A stretch of DNA of 64,000 nt from Actinomycetes bacterium (GTDB taxonomy: Bacteria > Actinomycetota > Acidimicrobiia > Acidimicrobiales > RAAP-2): the NCBI GenBank assembly GCA_021823525.1, contig JAKANY010000004.1, positions 1 through 64,000 of the forward strand, in the 5' to 3' direction. Of the stretch, positions 42,051 to 50,866 are shown one piece after another. Under the pieces are notes generated by a model. The model saw only the letters and a list, made by a program, of their open reading frames with translations. It made no database searches and was not told the origin of the DNA. Position numbers and translations under genes: made by a program. The first letter of the stretch is position 1. The number at the start of each line of letters is the position of its first letter.

Positions 42051-42057
42051 TAGCGTA
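42051..42057. promoter_or_regulatory. bidirectional -10 element between fabI and fno
   Basis: TAGCGTA gives TAGCGT on the plus strand (for fno, 28-base leader) and TACGCT on the minus strand, six bases before the fabI ATG. Its geometry is the same as the trpE/trpG heptamer: two hexamers offset by one base. Confidence 0.65.
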
Positions 42058-42084
42058 ACGACCGAGATCGAGCGAGGCGAGGAC

Positions 42085-42732
42085 ATGGCGACAGTGGGGA
42101 TCCTGGGGGGGACCGGCCCGGCGGGACGGGGGGTGGCCGTGAGGCTGGGTGCGGCGGGCCACGCGGTGATTATCGGATCGCGCGAACCCGAGCGCGCCCG
42201 CTCCGTGGCCGCGACGCTCACGACCGCGAGCGGCCTGGCGGTGCGCGGCGCGGGCAACGAGGAGGCGGCCGCAGCGGACGTCGTGGTGGTCGCGACGCCG
42301 TGGGAGTCGACGCTGGCCACCGTGCGCTCTCTGCACGAGGCGCTGGCCGGCAAGGTCGTCATCTCGATGGTCAACGCACTGGCCAAGGACGGTCGCGAGG
42401 TCGTGCCGCTCACGCTGGCGCGAGGATCGGTGACTGCCCACGTCGCCGCGGCCCTGCCGGCGAGCCGCGTCGTCGGCGCGTTCCACCACCTGCCCGCGGC
42501 GCAGATGGAGGACCTGGGCAGCGGACTGGAGTCGGACGTCTTGGTGGTCGGCGACGACGCCGCCGCGCGCGCCGTCGTCAGCGAGCTGGTGCGCGCCGCA
42601 CCCGGGCTGCGGCCCATCGACGTCGGCGGGACCGCGCTGGCCGGGGCGGTCGAGGCCTTCACGGCCGTGTGCATCACCGTGAACATCCGGCATCGCGCCC
42701 ACGCGGCGCTGCGCCTGACGGGCTTGGCGTGA
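42085..42732 (+). CDS. fno: NADPH-dependent F420 reductase
   Basis: A 215-residue Rossmann protein with GILGGTGPAGRGVAVRLGAAGH at the N-terminus, IGSREPERA as the NADPH 2'-phosphate site, and VVVVATPWES. It transfers hydride between NADPH and coenzyme F420, so the organism should make F420. ATG 42085 follows GAGGCGAGGA. The stop overlaps the mshC start by three bases. Confidence 0.87.
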   Translation: MATVGILGGTGPAGRGVAVRLGAAGHAVIIGSREPERARSVAATLTTASGLAVRGAGNEEAAAADVVVVATPWESTLATVRSLHEALAGKVVISMVNALAKDGREVVPLTLARGSVTAHVAAALPASRVVGAFHHLPAAQMEDLGSGLESDVLVVGDDAAARAVVSELVRAAPGLRPIDVGGTALAGAVEAFTAVCITVNIRHRAHAALRLTGLA

Positions 42733-43853
42733 TCCACCTCTACGACACCGCGCGCCAGAGCACCCAACCGCTCGAGGCCGGACCGGTGGTGACGCTCTAC
42801 AGCTGTGGGATCACGCCCTACGACGCGGCCCACCTGGGCCACGCGTACGTGTACCTCATCTTCGACGTTCTCCAGCGGCGCCTCCGCGATGCCGGGCACG
42901 ACACGCGCTGCGTGCGCAACGTGACCGACGTCGACGACGACATCCTGCGCAAGGCGCGCGAGCTCGGCGTGAACTACCTGGATCTCGCCGCCCAGGAGAT
43001 GGCCATCTTCGAGCGCGATATGCAGCTGCTCAACCTCGTGCCGTGCTTCAGCGAGCCCCGGGCGACCTCGGCGATCTCCGAGATCCTCACGCTGATCGGT
43101 CAGCTCTTCACCCGGGGCCTGGCCTACGAGGTCGACGGCTGGGTGTACTTCGAGGTCGCCAAGTTCCCCCGCTACGGGCAGGTGAGCCACGTCGAGCGCG
43201 ACCGCATGGCGGCCCTGTCGGCCGAGCACGGTGGCTGGCCGGACGATCCGCGCAAGCGCGATCCCCTCGACTTCGTGCTGTGGCAGCCCTCGCGGGCCGA
43301 TGAGCCGGCGTGGGAGTCGCGCTGGGGCGCGGGGCGGCCCGGATGGCACATCGAGTGCTCGGCTCTGGCCATGCGCGAGCTCGGGGAGACCGTGGACGTC
43401 CACGGCGGCGGGCGGGACCTGGCCTTCCCCCATCACGAGTGCGAGGCCGCGCAGAGCGAGACGGCCACGGGAGTGGGGTTCGTCAAGCACTGGCTGCACG
43501 TCGGCCTGGTCGGGCTCGACGGGACCAAGATGTCCAAGTCGCTGGGCAACCTGGTGTTCGTCTCGGAGCTCGTGGCGCGCTCCGAGCCCGCGGCGGTGCG
43601 CCTGGCCCTGCTCGACCACCACTACCGCGGCGACTGGGAGTGGCGCGACGAGCTGCTGCACCTGGCGCAGTCGCGTCTGGCGACGTGGCGGTCCTCGCTC
43701 ATCGCGGGTCGCCCGTCGAGCCTCATCGACGAGGTTCGCGCCGCGCTGGACGACGATCTCGACTCGCCGACGGCCATCGCGGCGATGGATCGGGCCGCCC
43801 ACGGCGGCTACAGCGTCGGTCCGGCCGCGGCGCTGCTCGGCGTTACTCTCTAG
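42729..43853 (+). CDS. mshC: L-cysteine:1D-myo-inositol 2-amino-2-deoxy-alpha-D-glucopyranoside ligase
   Basis: MshC joins Cys to GlcN-inositol in mycothiol synthesis. The 374-residue enzyme resembles class-I CysRS but has the MshC pattern YSCGITPYDAAHLGHAYVYL (HIGH-like site and first zinc Cys), NVTDVDD, ECSALAM (zinc Cys), FPHHECE (zinc ligands) and KMSKSLGNLVFV. It lacks the C-terminal anticodon-binding domain of CysRS, and the LYDTA start is typical of MshC. GTG 42729 overlaps the fno stop. It is somewhat shorter than the roughly 410 residues of mycobacterial MshC. Confidence 0.9.
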   Translation: MIHLYDTARQSTQPLEAGPVVTLYSCGITPYDAAHLGHAYVYLIFDVLQRRLRDAGHDTRCVRNVTDVDDDILRKARELGVNYLDLAAQEMAIFERDMQLLNLVPCFSEPRATSAISEILTLIGQLFTRGLAYEVDGWVYFEVAKFPRYGQVSHVERDRMAALSAEHGGWPDDPRKRDPLDFVLWQPSRADEPAWESRWGAGRPGWHIECSALAMRELGETVDVHGGGRDLAFPHHECEAAQSETATGVGFVKHWLHVGLVGLDGTKMSKSLGNLVFVSELVARSEPAAVRLALLDHHYRGDWEWRDELLHLAQSRLATWRSSLIAGRPSSLIDEVRAALDDDLDSPTAIAAMDRAAHGGYSVGPAAALLGVTL

Positions 43854-43874
43854 GGGACGAAAGGGGACGTGGCG

Positions 43875-45854
43875 ATGTCCGAGGTGGTGGTAGGGCTGCC
43901 GGACGGCTCGACGCGGTCGCTTCCCCCAGGGTCCACCGCTCGCGACCTGGCCGCGGCCATCGGGGCCCGGCTGGCGCGTGACGTCGTGGCCGCCGAGGTG
44001 GACGGCCGACTCGTCGACCTGGCGACCGTGCTCACCGACGGCGTCTCGGTGCGGCTCGTCACGCCGGCGAGCGACGAGGGCCGCGACATCGTGCGCCACT
44101 CGACGGCGCACGTGATGGCGCAGGCGGTGACGCGCCTGTGGCCCGGGGCGCGCTACGCCATCGGGCCCACGATCGAAAACGGCTTCTACTACGACTTCGA
44201 GCTGCCCGGGGGGGCGCACTTCAGCGACGACGACCTGGTGCGCGTCGACGAGGAGATGCGGCGCATCATCGGCGAGGACCAGCCCTTCGTCCGCGAGGAG
44301 CACTCGGTGGACGAGGGGCGCGCGCTCTTCGCCGACCAGCCCTTCAAAGTGGAGATCATCGAGGGCGTCGAGGACGGCTCACGCGCGTCGGCCAGGGAGC
44401 CCGCCGGGGCCGCGACGGTCACGGCCTACCGCAACACCGAGAGGTTCGTCGACCTGTGCCGTGGCCCGCACGTCCCCTCGACCGGGCGCCTCGGGCACTT
44501 CCGCCTGACGCGCGTGGCCGGGGCCTACTGGCGCGGCGACGAGCATCGCGAGCAGCTCCAGCGCATCTACGGGACCGCGTTCGAGAGCGAGGCGGCCCTG
44601 GAGGAGCACCTGGCGCAGGTGGCCGAGGCCGAGCGCCGCGATCACCGACGGCTGGGCCAGGAGCTCGACCTGTTCTCCTTCCCCCCCGAGATCGGGCCCG
44701 GGCTGGCGGTCTTCCACCCGCGCGGGGGCACGGTGCGGCGCGTGATGGAGGAGTACTCCCGCCAGCGCCACGAGGCGGCCGGCTACAGCTTCGTGTACAC
44801 CCCGCACATCACGAAGGCCGATCTGTTCGAGACGTCGGGCCACCTGCAGTGGTTCGCCGAGGGCATGTACCCGCCCATGGAGCTCGACGAGGGGCAGCGG
44901 TACTACCTCAAGCCCATGAACTGCCCGTTCCACGTGATGATCTTCAAGTCGCGCCAGCGCAGCTACCGCGAGCTGCCCCAGCGCCTCTTCGAGTTTGGTT
45001 CGGTCTACCGCTACGAGAAGTCCGGCGTGGTGCACGGGCTCACCCGCGTTCGGGGCATGACCCAGGACGATGCCCACATCTTCTGCTCGCGCGAGCAGAT
45101 GGGCGACGAGCTGGCGAACCTGCTGGGCTTCGTGCTCGACCTGCTGCGGGACTTCGGTCTGCGGGACTTCTACCTCGAGCTCTCGACGCGCCCGCCGGGC
45201 AAGGCCGTGGGGTCCGACGAGGAGTGGCGCGAGGCCGAGGCGACCCTGGCGCGGGTGGCCGGCTCGGCGGGGCTCGAGCTGGTGCTCGACGAGGGCGGGG
45301 GAGCCTTCTACGGCCCCAAGATCTCGGTCCAGGCGCGTGACGCGATCGGTCGCACGCACCAGATCTCGACGATCCAGCTCGACTTCCAGACGCCCCAGCG
45401 CTTCGACGCCACCTACGTGACAGCCGAGAACCGGCGCGAGCGCGTGATCATGATCCACCGGGCCCTGTTCGGCTCGGTCGAGCGCTTCCTCGCCATCCTG
45501 CTCGAGCACTACGCGGGGAACCTGCCGACCTGGCTATGCCCCGAGCAGGCGCGGGTGCTCAGCGTGCGCGACGAGTTCGACGACTACGCCCACGACGTCG
45601 CGGCGCGCCTGCGCGGCGCCGGGCTGCGCGTGGAGGTCGAGGCGGCCGACGAGCCGCTCGGCGCGCGCATCCGCCGGGCCAAGCTCGAGAAGATCCCCTA
45701 CGTGCTGGTGGTGGGCGCCGAGGACGCCAACGCCCAGACGGTCGGGGTGAACCGGCGAGGCAGCAACGATCCCGAGCGAGGCGTCCGCGTGGCGGACCTG
45801 GTCGACGCGCTGGCCGACGAGGTCGCGCGCCGCGGCGCGCCCGAGGACCGGTAG
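43875..45854 (+). CDS. thrS: threonyl-tRNA synthetase
   Basis: A full-length class-II ThrRS of about 659 residues. Order: TGS domain (about 3-62), editing/SAD domain with HSTAHVMAQ (HxxxH, about 74-82) and the Cys-containing DLCRGPHVPSTG, catalytic domain (about 240-530) with motif 2 FEFGSVYRYE and motif 3 FGSVERFLAILLEH, and an anticodon-binding domain (about 550-659). ATG 43875 was chosen over GTG 43869 because AAGGGG lies eight bases upstream. Confidence 0.97.
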   Translation: MSEVVVGLPDGSTRSLPPGSTARDLAAAIGARLARDVVAAEVDGRLVDLATVLTDGVSVRLVTPASDEGRDIVRHSTAHVMAQAVTRLWPGARYAIGPTIENGFYYDFELPGGAHFSDDDLVRVDEEMRRIIGEDQPFVREEHSVDEGRALFADQPFKVEIIEGVEDGSRASAREPAGAATVTAYRNTERFVDLCRGPHVPSTGRLGHFRLTRVAGAYWRGDEHREQLQRIYGTAFESEAALEEHLAQVAEAERRDHRRLGQELDLFSFPPEIGPGLAVFHPRGGTVRRVMEEYSRQRHEAAGYSFVYTPHITKADLFETSGHLQWFAEGMYPPMELDEGQRYYLKPMNCPFHVMIFKSRQRSYRELPQRLFEFGSVYRYEKSGVVHGLTRVRGMTQDDAHIFCSREQMGDELANLLGFVLDLLRDFGLRDFYLELSTRPPGKAVGSDEEWREAEATLARVAGSAGLELVLDEGGGAFYGPKISVQARDAIGRTHQISTIQLDFQTPQRFDATYVTAENRRERVIMIHRALFGSVERFLAILLEHYAGNLPTWLCPEQARVLSVRDEFDDYAHDVAARLRGAGLRVEVEAADEPLGARIRRAKLEKIPYVLVVGAEDANAQTVGVNRRGSNDPERGVRVADLVDALADEVARRGAPEDR

Positions 45855-46376
45855 ATGCCCCTCGAGCGCTTCGCCGCAGCGTGGCGCGAGCAGTACGTGA
45901 GCACGGCCGGGGGAGCCGGCGAGGGGGCCGACGAGTGCGTCTTCTGCCGCCTGAGCGACGAGCCCGTAGCACCCGAGACGGGCGTCGTGTGGCGCGGACC
46001 GCTCTCGTTCGTCGTGCTCAACGCCTTCCCCTACGGCTCGGGTCACCTGCTCGTCCTGCCCCGCGCCCACGTCGCGCACCTCGATGAACTCGACGCGAGC
46101 GCCTACGGCGACTTCTCCGAGACCCTCCGCCGCGTCGCGGTCGCGCTGCGGCGCGCCTACGAGCCCGACGGGCTGAACATCGGCATGAACCTGGGTCGCG
46201 CGGCCGGGGCGGGGATCCCGGGTCACCTGCACGCCCACGCGCTTCCGCGATGGAACGGTGACACCAACTTCATGACCACGATCGGCGAGGTGCGCGTCCT
46301 GCCCGAGTCCCTGGAGTCGACGTGGCGCAAGGTTCAGCCGTTCCTGCAGGACGGCTCGACGACGGTCCCTGAGTAG
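45855..46376 (+). CDS. HIT-domain nucleotide phosphorylase/hydrolase
   Basis: A 173-residue HIT protein with CVFC near residue 28 and the HIT motif HLHAHAL (HxHxH, about 131-137). The mycobacterial homologue at this place between thrS and pgsA is an Ap4A phosphorylase, so this is the likely activity; that is inferred from context. The ATG follows directly on the thrS stop. Confidence 0.87.
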   Translation: MPLERFAAAWREQYVSTAGGAGEGADECVFCRLSDEPVAPETGVVWRGPLSFVVLNAFPYGSGHLLVLPRAHVAHLDELDASAYGDFSETLRRVAVALRRAYEPDGLNIGMNLGRAAGAGIPGHLHAHALPRWNGDTNFMTTIGEVRVLPESLESTWRKVQPFLQDGSTTVPE

Positions 46377-46403
46377 ACTCGGCGCGAGCGACCCAGGGGA
46401 GCC

Positions 46404-47072
46404 ATGTTCGACGGACGTTTTCGCACTGGGGTGGAGAAGGTCACGGGGCCGGTGGGAAGCTGGCTCGTGCGGCGCCGGGTCTCGGCCGACGTGCTCACCG
46501 GTTCGGGACTGGTCTTCGCGGGGGTCACGGCGGTCGCGATCGGCGCGGGGCAGCACTTCGTGGCGATCGTGCTGCTGACCCTGACGGGATTCCACGACAT
46601 GCTCGACGGCGCGGTGGCCAAGGCCTCCCAGCGCGCGAGCCAGCGCGGGAGCTTCTTCGACTCGGTCGTCGACCGCGTGTCCGACGCGGTCCTGATGGGC
46701 GGCGTCGCCTACGAGCTCACCGCGAGCCACCACGGACAGCTCGTGCTGCTGCCCTTCGCCATCCTCACCACGACGTTCCTCATCTCCTACCAGCGCTCCA
46801 AGGCCGAGAGCCTGGGGCTGTCGGCGCGCGGTGGGCTCATGGAGCGGGCCGAGCGCATGATCCTGCTGGGCGTGGCGCTCCTGTCGTCGGCGATCTTCGT
46901 GCCCGTGCTGTGGCTCATGCTGGCGCTGACCGGGATGACGGCGCTGGGACGGTTCCGCCGCGTGTGGCGCGCCGCAGCGCGCCCCGAGCCCCTGCCGCGA
47001 CGTCCGGAGGTGCGCACGCACCGGCACGCGAGTCGGGTGCGGCGGCGTCTGGCGCGCAGCCTGCGCCACTAG
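46404..47072 (+). CDS. pgsA: phosphatidylinositol phosphate synthase (CDP-alcohol phosphatidyltransferase)
   Basis: A 222-residue membrane enzyme with about five helices and the CDP-alcohol motif D-x2-D-G-x2-A-K-x8-G-x3-D-x3-D (HDMLDGAVAK... GSFFDSVVD). The usual Arg after Ala is Lys. In actinobacteria this enzyme joins CDP-diacylglycerol to inositol phosphate; the downstream mannosyl and acyl transferases support this use. The ATG follows AGGGGAG; TAGACT at 46374-46379, inside the HIT stop region, is a likely -10. Confidence 0.88.
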   Translation: MFDGRFRTGVEKVTGPVGSWLVRRRVSADVLTGSGLVFAGVTAVAIGAGQHFVAIVLLTLTGFHDMLDGAVAKASQRASQRGSFFDSVVDRVSDAVLMGGVAYELTASHHGQLVLLPFAILTTTFLISYQRSKAESLGLSARGGLMERAERMILLGVALLSSAIFVPVLWLMLALTGMTALGRFRRVWRAAARPEPLPRRPEVRTHRHASRVRRRLARSLRH

Positions 47073-47077
47073 CACCC

Positions 47078-47944
47078 GTGGAGCGGCGCGTCGTGGCGCT
47101 GCGGGCCGCTGGCCGGCTCCTGCAGGTCGTTCCCGAGTGGATCGGGCTGGGGGTGGCGCGCCCGGTGGCCGTGCTGGTGGGTCGTCGGGCCGCGGTGCGC
47201 GTGCCCCTGCGCGACAACCTGGCGCGGGTGCTCGGCGGCGCGGCCCCGCCGCGCGCGCTGCGCCACCTCGCGGACCGCGCGATGGCGTCGTACGCGCAGT
47301 ACTGGGTCGAGGGTGCGCGACTGCCCACGACGCCCGCGTCCGAGGTCCTGGCGCGCTTCGCCATCACCGAGGGCCGTGAGCACCTCGAGGACGCCCGCGA
47401 TCGCGGAGACGGCATCATCCTGGCGCTGCCCCACATGGGCAGCTGGGAGTGGGGCGGGGCGTTCCTGGCCCAGATCGGGCTCCCCATGACCGCCGTCGCC
47501 GAGGCGCTCGAGCCGCCCGAGCTGTTCGCCTGGTTCGCCGAGCAGCGCGAGGCGATCGGCATCCACGTCGTGCCACTCGACGAGCGAGCCGGGACCGCCA
47601 TGCTCGAGCGACTCCGCGCCCGCGGCGTGGTGGGCCTCCTGTGCGACCGCGACCTGCAGGGCAACGGCGTCGAGGTCACGTTCTTCGGCCAGCGCACGAC
47701 GCTGCCGGCCGGCCCCGCGACGCTGGCGCTGCGCACGGGGGCGACCCTCATGGTTGCGGCGTGCTACAGCGGACCGGGCCGCGATCACCACGCCGTCATC
47801 CTGCCGCCGATCGCCACGTCCCGCCAGGGGAGGCTGCGCGAGGACGTGGCGCGCGTGACGCAGGAGATCGCCGAGGCACTCGAGGGGCTGATTCGGCGGG
47901 CGCCCGAGCAGTGGCACGTGCTGCAGCCCCGGTTCGCGCCATGA
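47078..47944 (+). CDS. lipid A/PIM-type acyltransferase (PatA-like)
   Basis: A 288-residue LpxL/HtrB-family acyltransferase with the catalytic HxxxxE as HMGSWE (about 121-126) and the CDRDLQGNGVEVTFFG strand. In mycobacteria PatA acylates phosphatidylinositol mannoside on the inner membrane face; this gene stands in the same order, pgsA-patA-pimA. GTG 47078 begins five bases after the pgsA stop; the end overlaps the next gene by four bases. Confidence 0.85.
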   Translation: MERRVVALRAAGRLLQVVPEWIGLGVARPVAVLVGRRAAVRVPLRDNLARVLGGAAPPRALRHLADRAMASYAQYWVEGARLPTTPASEVLARFAITEGREHLEDARDRGDGIILALPHMGSWEWGGAFLAQIGLPMTAVAEALEPPELFAWFAEQREAIGIHVVPLDERAGTAMLERLRARGVVGLLCDRDLQGNGVEVTFFGQRTTLPAGPATLALRTGATLMVAACYSGPGRDHHAVILPPIATSRQGRLREDVARVTQEIAEALEGLIRRAPEQWHVLQPRFAP

Positions 47945-49041
47945 CGCGCGTTGTCCTGCTCTGCCCGTACTCCCTGGCCGCCTACGGGGGCGTCCAGGAG
48001 CAGGCGCTGGCCATGAGCCGCGAGCTGGTGCGCCGGGGGTACGACGTCGAGCTGGTGGCGCCCGACGCCCACGGGGAGGTCGCGGCGCGCACGCCCGCGC
48101 GCCTGCGCGACGCGGGAGCGAGCGTGTCGATTCCGGCCAACGGCTCGCGGGCGGCGCTCGCCCTGGCTCCGACGGCGAGTCGGCGAGCGCGCCGAGCCGT
48201 CGGCACAGACCCGGGGACCGTCGTCCACCTGCACGAGCCCTTCGCCCCGGTGGTGGGCTGGTCGACCCTGCTGACCCACCGCACACCGAGCGTGGGCACC
48301 CTGCACCGGGCCGGCGAGGGCCCCGCCACGCGCTGGACACGGCCCATCTTGCGCCGCCTGGCCCGGGGGCTCGACGTGATCGCGGCGGTGAGCCCGGCGG
48401 CGGCGCGCACCATGGGCGGCGCGGCGGGCCTGCACCCGGAGATCCTCTTCAACGGCTTCGAGACCGATCGGTACCGCGAGGTCGCGCGCGTCGTGAGCCC
48501 GACGCCCACGATCCTCGTCGTGGGCCGGCTCGAGGAGCGCAAGGGCACACGCGTGGCCCTCGAGGCCGTGGCCGCGCACAACCGCACGGGGGCGCCGCCC
48601 TGGCGACTCGTCGTGCTGGGTGAGGGGCCCCTGGGAGCGAGCCTGCGTGCGGGCTTCGGGGCGGACCCGCACATCTGGTTCCTCGGGGCGGCGAGCGACG
48701 AGGTCAAGCGCGCGTGGCTGCGGCGGGCCTCGGTGGTGGTCGCGCCGGCCCTGGGGCGCGAGAGCTTCGGGCTGGTCCTGCTCGAGGCGATGGCGGCCGA
48801 GACGCCCGTCGTGGCCAGCGATATCGCGGGGTACCGCGAAGCCGCCCAGGGTCACGCCATCCTCGCGCGACCCGGGGACTCCAGCGACCTGGCGCGGGCC
48901 ATCGCGGAGGCTCTCGAGGCGGGACCCGCGCGCGTCGCGGGCGCGCGCGCGCACGCCGAGGCGTGGTCTATGAGGCGCCTGATGGATCGCTACGAGGAGC
49001 TGTACGAGCGGGCGCGCGAGCGATTTGGGGCCCGGCGGTAG
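47941..49041 (+). CDS. GT4 glycosyltransferase, phosphatidylinositol mannosyltransferase-like (PimA-like)
   Basis: A 366-residue GT-B glycosyltransferase. It has the PimA-like N-terminus LCPYSLAAYGGVQEQALAMSREL, a Rossmann C-terminal domain opening at ILVVGRLEERKGTRVALEA, and the retaining GT4 E-x7-E motif (RESFGLVLLEA). PimA transfers mannose from GDP-mannose to phosphatidylinositol. Position after pgsA and patA supports this call. The ATG overlaps the upstream stop (ATGA). Confidence 0.87.
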   Translation: MTRVVLLCPYSLAAYGGVQEQALAMSRELVRRGYDVELVAPDAHGEVAARTPARLRDAGASVSIPANGSRAALALAPTASRRARRAVGTDPGTVVHLHEPFAPVVGWSTLLTHRTPSVGTLHRAGEGPATRWTRPILRRLARGLDVIAAVSPAAARTMGGAAGLHPEILFNGFETDRYREVARVVSPTPTILVVGRLEERKGTRVALEAVAAHNRTGAPPWRLVVLGEGPLGASLRAGFGADPHIWFLGAASDEVKRAWLRRASVVVAPALGRESFGLVLLEAMAAETPVVASDIAGYREAAQGHAILARPGDSSDLARAIAEALEAGPARVAGARAHAEAWSMRRLMDRYEELYERARERFGARR

Positions 49042-49050
49042 CCTGGACCC

Positions 49051-49947
49051 ATGGCGCAGAGCTCTCGAAACCGCCGTCGCGGCACTCGCCCCAGCTCCTC
49101 GGGGTTCGTCGCGCCGGTCCTCGACCCCTCCTGGCAGAGCCCCTACGTGCCCGCCCATCACGAGCGTGAGCACAACCTCACGGCGGTGCGCCGCGCCTAC
49201 TGGAGGCGCCAGAGCATCGTCAGCGTGATCGTCGGGCTGGTGACGGTCGGCCTGATCGTGGCCGCGCTGCTGGCCAGCGCCTGGTGGGGCCTGGTCGCGG
49301 CGGTCGTCGTGGTCGCCTACGCGATCTTGACGCCGGTCGTCGCGGCGCGCCTTCGCCGGCGCAGCGCCGACCTGGGCACGCGGATGGTCGCGGCCTTCGC
49401 CGAGGCGCGCAGCGCCCACGACGAGGGCCGCCTGAGCACCGTCCTCGAGCGGCTCGCGGCGACTTTCGGGGTGACCGAGGTCGACGCCCTCATCGTGCGC
49501 GACGGGGGCTACAACGCGGCCCTGGTGCGTCGCGCGAGCGGCCTGACGCTCCTGGTGACGTCGGCGCTGGTGAGCGACTTCGACCTGATCGAGCTGGAGG
49601 GCGTGGTCGCCCACTGCCTGGCCCGCGAGCGACTGGGCCTGGTGACGCGAGGGTGCGCGGCGGTCGTGGTAGGCCGCGACGGGGCCGACCGCCAGCAGCT
49701 GGCCGGGACGGGTGCGGCCTTCCGCGCCGACGAGGTCGCCGCGGCCCAGATCCGGTACCCGGTGGGGCTGGCCCAGGCCCTGGAGCGCTGCGCGCGCCAG
49801 GAGGTGGCTGGCGACTCCTACTTCGCCTCGCCCGACTACGACCTGACACGCTGCCTGTGGCTCAACCCGCGCAGCGGCGAGCCCCAGGCGCGCGAGGGCG
49901 ACCTCGACCACCCCCTGGTACGGGCCGCCGCCCTCGAGGAGTGGTGA
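49051..49947 (+). CDS. membrane protein with inactivated M48-like peptidase domain
   Basis: A 298-residue protein with two adjacent transmembrane helices (about 55-98), then a domain recalling HtpX/M48 peptidases: VDALIVRDGGYNAALVRRASGLTLLVTSALV and ELEGVVAHCLARERLG. In active M48 enzymes the last is ELxxVxAHExxH; here Glu is Cys189 and the second His is Arg192, so the zinc site is destroyed. It could be a scaffold or a regulator of a true peptidase. The ATG stands six bases after TAGCCT (49039-49044), a leaderless start. Confidence 0.7.
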   Translation: MAQSSRNRRRGTRPSSSGFVAPVLDPSWQSPYVPAHHEREHNLTAVRRAYWRRQSIVSVIVGLVTVGLIVAALLASAWWGLVAAVVVVAYAILTPVVAARLRRRSADLGTRMVAAFAEARSAHDEGRLSTVLERLAATFGVTEVDALIVRDGGYNAALVRRASGLTLLVTSALVSDFDLIELEGVVAHCLARERLGLVTRGCAAVVVGRDGADRQQLAGTGAAFRADEVAAAQIRYPVGLAQALERCARQEVAGDSYFASPDYDLTRCLWLNPRSGEPQAREGDLDHPLVRAAALEEW

Positions 49948-49969
49948 TCTGCGCCAGTAGGCTGAGGTC

Positions 49970-50866
49970 ATGACGACTTCCCCTGACAGTTCCACCGTCG
50001 GCTCGACGCTGGTCAAGCGCGGGTTCGCGGACATGCTGCGCGGCGGTGTGATCATGGACGTGGTCAACGCCGAGCAGGCCAAGATCGCCGAGGATGCGGG
50101 GGCCGTGGCCGTGATGGCCCTCGAGCGGGTCCCCGCCGACATCCGGCGCGACGGCGGCGTGGCGCGCATGAGCGACCCGCAGCTGATCCAGGAGATCCAG
50201 GCAGCCGTGACGATCCCGGTGATGGCCAAGGCCCGCATCGGGCACTTCGCCGAGGCACAGATCCTCGAGTCGCTCGGCGTGGACTACGTCGACGAGTCCG
50301 AGGTCCTCACGCCCGCCGACGAGGAGCACCACATCGACAAGTGGGCCTTCACCGTGCCCTTCGTGTGCGGGGCGACCAACCTGGGCGAGGCGCTGCGGCG
50401 CATCGGCGAGGGTGCGTGCCTGATCCGCTCCAAGGGCGAGGCCGGGACGGGCAATGTGGTCGAGGCGGTGCGGCACCTGCGCACGATCAACGCCCAGATG
50501 CGACGGCTGCACAGCGCGGACGCGGCGGAGCTGGCGGGGCTGGCCAAGGACCTCCAGGCACCGCTGCCCCTGGTGCGCGAGGTCGCCGAGCTCGGGCACC
50601 TGCCGGTGCCGATGTTCTGCGCGGGCGGCATCGCGACCCCCGCCGACGCGTCGCTGGTGATGCAGCTGGGGGCTGAGGCCGTCTTCGTGGGATCGGGCAT
50701 CTTCAAGAGCTCGGACCCCGTGCGCATGGCCGAGGCGATCGTGGAGGCGACGACCCACTTCCGTGACCCGAGCACGGTGGCCAAGGTCTCGACGGGGCTG
50801 GGCACGGCGATGCGCGGGTCGGAGACGGCGAGCCTGGAGCAGCGACTGGCCGAGCGCGGCTGGTAG
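49970..50866 (+). CDS. pdxS: pyridoxal 5'-phosphate synthase subunit PdxS
   Basis: A 298-residue TIM-barrel enzyme making PLP from ribose 5-phosphate, glyceraldehyde 3-phosphate and PdxT-derived ammonia. [38 protein letters not shown] and the C-terminal [24 protein letters not shown] are near-invariant in the family. The start is six bases after TAGGCT (49958-49963). The stop shares one base with the pdxT GTG. Confidence 0.97.
   Translation: MTTSPDSSTVGSTLVKRGFADMLRGGVIMDVVNAEQAKIAEDAGAVAVMALERVPADIRRDGGVARMSDPQLIQEIQAAVTIPVMAKARIGHFAEAQILESLGVDYVDESEVLTPADEEHHIDKWAFTVPFVCGATNLGEALRRIGEGACLIRSKGEAGTGNVVEAVRHLRTINAQMRRLHSADAAELAGLAKDLQAPLPLVREVAELGHLPVPMFCAGGIATPADASLVMQLGAEAVFVGSGIFKSSDPVRMAEAIVEATTHFRDPSTVAKVSTGLGTAMRGSETASLEQRLAERGW

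Noticed and set aside
42729..43853. Cysteinyl-tRNA synthetase
   Set aside because: It lacks the anticodon-binding domain and has the GITPYDAAHLGH pattern of MshC.
43854..43874. T-box or other leader before thrS
   Set aside because: Only 21 bases separate mshC and thrS; nothing but a ribosome binding site fits.
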